Assembly: GCA_039934475.1 (NCBI GenBank)
Contig: JBDTMC010000169.1
Coordinates: 1-14,606 of the forward strand
DNA length: 14,606 nt
Direction: 5' to 3'
From: JBDTMC01 sp039934475
GTDB lineage: Bacteria > Acidobacteriota > Terriglobia > Bryobacterales > Bryobacteraceae
Below the pieces are notes generated by a model. That model had not been told where the DNA came from. It searched no databases and was given only the letters and a program-made list of their open reading frames with translations. The position numbers and the translations under genes are program-made. Shown here in pieces: positions 12,734 to 14,606 of the stretch (the stretch's first letter is position 1; each line of letters begins with the position of its first letter).

Positions 12734-14606
12734 ATGGAAGAATCGGCATCTGTCCCCGGTATCAAAACCGTTCTTACTCTCGAAGAACTAAGCACTCTCA
12801 CTCGCGAAGGCGGCAATCCCGCGGAAACGCTCATGAACGTGGTCGCATTGATCGCCGAGCATTTCCGCGTTGACGTCTGCTCCGCCTACCTGCTTGAACC
12901 TGATCGGGCCAACCTCGTGTTGGCCGCCACCGTAGGCCTCCGTCCCGAATGCATTGGCACGCTCCGCATGGCTCTCACGGAAGGTCTCGCCGGATTGGTT
13001 GCGGAACAAGTGCTCCCGGTGGCCGTCAAAGAGGTTCGTGATCACCCTCGGTTCAAGTTCTTCGGCGAAGCCGGCGAGGACTCCTACCACTCGTTCCTCG
13101 GCGTGCCCCTCATCGATTTTGGGGTGCTCCAGGGCGTCCTGGTGGTGCAGAGCATAGAGCCGCGTGCCTTCTCCGATGCCGAGATTCACGCCCTCTTCGA
13201 AGCGGCCACGCAAGTGGCGCCGGTAGTCAGCGAAGCCCGCACTCTCGACCGCTTCATCGCCCCCGCCCAAAGGCGCCTCTGGGCGCTCGCTCGCAACCTG
13301 TGGTGGTGTTGGGACGCAGACACAAGCAGTCTCTTCCGCGACCTCGACCCGGTGCGCTGGCGGGAGCACAGGAATCCCATCTCCCTGCTCAATGAAATCC
13401 CCCTCGCGGCGCTCGAACAAAGGGCCACGGAGCGAAACCTTCATAGCCGCATTAACTACGCTTACCGCCGCCTCCAGGAGTATCTCAAGGCCGACCGCAC
13501 CTGGGGCGCCACCTACGCCGGAGTCCTCCGCCCACGTCCGGTTGCTTACTTCTCCGCTGAGTTTGGCCTCCATCAGTCGGTGCCCATCTACTCCGGTGGC
13601 TTAGGCGTCCTCGCCGGTGACCACATCAAGAGCGCCTCCGATTTGGACATCCCCCTCATCGGCATCGGCTTGTTCTACGGCCAAGGCTATTTCCGCCAGC
13701 ACTTGGATGCCAATGCGTGGCAGCAGGAAGACTACATCGCCGTAGACCCCGCGCAGATGCCCATGGAGCCCGCTATCGGAGCCAAAGGCGAGCCGGTCAC
13801 CGTTCAAATCGACACCCGCCGCGGAACTATCTACGCCAAAGTGTGGCGCATGAAAGTGGGCCGCTGCGACCTGCTCCTCCTCGACAGCAATGTGGAGGGC
13901 AACGCGCCGGAAGACCGCGAACTCACCTCGCGTCTCTACGGCGGCGATGGCCGCATCCGCATCCGCCAGGAACTACTGCTTGGCATCGGCGGCTACCGCG
14001 CTCTCCGCGCCATGGGCATCGCACCCGGCGTGTTGCACATGAACGAAGGCCACAGCGGATTTGCCGCGCTGGAAGCCATTCGCTGCCGCATGGAAGACGA
14101 AGGCCTCCACTTCGACGCTGCCGCTCGTCGCGTGGCTCGCGAAGTCTGCTTCACCACCCACACCCCCGTGCCCGCCGGTCATGACCGCTTCCACCCCGAT
14201 CTCATCGAAGAGCACCTCGGCCCGTTGCGCGAATCGCTTGGCCTCTCTCACGAAGGCCTAATGGCTCTCGGCCGCGAAAACCCTGGCAACCACCAGGAGA
14301 CCTTCTGCATGACGGTCCTCGGCCTCAAGCTGGCGCGCCGCGTCAACGCCGTCTCCGCCCTCCACGGTGAGGTCTCACGGGAAATGTGGACCTCACTCTT
14401 CCCCGGCCGCGCCGAGGATGCCGTGCCCATCGGCCACATCACCAACGGCGTCCATGTGCCTTCCTGGCTCGCCCCGCAGATGTTCCGCCTCTACGATCGC
14501 CACCTCGGGACAGACTGGCACAAGCACAGCGCCGAATCGCGCATCTGGGAAGCCATCGCGCGCCAACAGAGCGTCGGCTGCTTCTGGCCCCTCGCTACCC
14601 GACCGA
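12734..14606 (+). CDS. Alpha-glucan (glycogen) phosphorylase with N-terminal GAF domain, partial at window end
   Basis: I translated an uninterrupted frame of 624 codons with no stop. Residues ~15-168 are a GAF domain closely resembling that of PtsP (LEELSTLTREGGNPAETL, VDVCSAYLLEP, HPRFKFFGEAGEDSYHSFLG, GVLVVQSIEPRAFSDAE). Residues ~178-275 match the short N-terminal domain (DUF3417) of the TIGR02094 group (LARNLWWCWDADTSSLFRDL, DPVRWREHRNPISLL). The phosphorylase core follows: VAYFSAEFGLHQSVPIYSGG at 270-289, GVLAGDHIKSASDL, VLHMNEGHSGF at 433-443, VCFTTHTPVPAGHDRF at 471-486, ITNGVHVPSW at 569-578. The enzyme phosphorolyses alpha-1,4-glucan to glucose-1-phosphate using pyridoxal phosphate; the PLP lysine region lies beyond the window. 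A GAF domain on this enzyme suggests control by a small ligand. After WEAIA (606-610) the tail no longer resembles the family. Confidence 0.88.
   Translation, partial: MEESASVPGIKTVLTLEELSTLTREGGNPAETLMNVVALIAEHFRVDVCSAYLLEPDRANLVLAATVGLRPECIGTLRMALTEGLAGLVAEQVLPVAVKEVRDHPRFKFFGEAGEDSYHSFLGVPLIDFGVLQGVLVVQSIEPRAFSDAEIHALFEAATQVAPVVSEARTLDRFIAPAQRRLWALARNLWWCWDADTSSLFRDLDPVRWREHRNPISLLNEIPLAALEQRATERNLHSRINYAYRRLQEYLKADRTWGATYAGVLRPRPVAYFSAEFGLHQSVPIYSGGLGVLAGDHIKSASDLDIPLIGIGLFYGQGYFRQHLDANAWQQEDYIAVDPAQMPMEPAIGAKGEPVTVQIDTRRGTIYAKVWRMKVGRCDLLLLDSNVEGNAPEDRELTSRLYGGDGRIRIRQELLLGIGGYRALRAMGIAPGVLHMNEGHSGFAALEAIRCRMEDEGLHFDAAARRVAREVCFTTHTPVPAGHDRFHPDLIEEHLGPLRESLGLSHEGLMALGRENPGNHQETFCMTVLGLKLARRVNAVSALHGEVSREMWTSLFPGRAEDAVPIGHITNGVHVPSWLAPQMFRLYDRHLGTDWHKHSAESRIWEAIARQQSVGCFWPLATRP

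Noticed and set aside
12788..13573. A 261-codon minus-strand frame opposite the GAF-phosphorylase gene
   Set aside because: The plus strand has a clear GAF and phosphorylase reading frame with a ribosome binding site; the antisense product matches nothing.
1..14606. CRISPR array, tRNA, rRNA, insertion sequence ends or prophage genes
   Set aside because: I saw no regularly spaced repeats, no tRNA-like cloverleaf, no rRNA stretches, and no integrase, transposase or phage structural genes; the only HTH of transposase type lacks a catalytic domain.

Overview
The window is GC-rich DNA that looks like a Bryobacterales/Solibacter-type acidobacterium. The basis is a secreted protein ending in the Solibacter-type C-terminal domain (TIGR03437-like), a TIGR02999-type ECF sigma factor beside a Ser/Thr kinase with the usual acidobacterial N-terminal leader, a TPR-CHAT protein with its own sigma factor, and an acidobacterial-style winged-helix/FlgO-like regulator. 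This is recognition of family signatures by eye; no database search was possible. I see no tRNA, rRNA, CRISPR array, integrase or transposase.

Left part (1-2633, minus strand): an apparent operon of ECF sigma factor, then a secreted CsgG-family protein, then a Ser/Thr protein kinase that runs off the window. The kinase follows the conserved pattern up to the first two residues of the HRD catalytic motif, and in the last ~34 bases (1-34) it stops matching.

Middle (2634-8146): a divergent control region of about 390 bases holds two dyads, a possible 25-residue membrane peptide and a strong GC hairpin. A plus-strand cluster follows: a secreted TPR-CHAT cysteine peptidase (catalytic pair H833/C882), a small ECF-like sigma factor, a single-pass anti-sigma-like protein whose cytoplasmic part is an internal duplication with no cysteine, and a winged-helix/FlgO-like regulator. 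I infer, but cannot prove, that these form an envelope-signalling switch in which the CHAT peptidase acts on the anti-sigma-like protein or on partners in the envelope. The back-to-back arrangement with sigma-CsgG-kinase is the most system-like feature here.

Right part (8189-14606): a convergent secreted protein with two related beta-rich domains plus the Solibacter C-terminal domain; an orphan transposase-like HTH protein followed by paired TTTCAACAC direct repeats; a FadD-like long-chain acyl-CoA ligase; and the first ~625 codons of an alpha-glucan phosphorylase carrying an N-terminal PtsP-like GAF sensor domain, which suggests signal control of glycogen breakdown. The phosphorylase is cut by the window end and its last ~17 residues do not look like the family.
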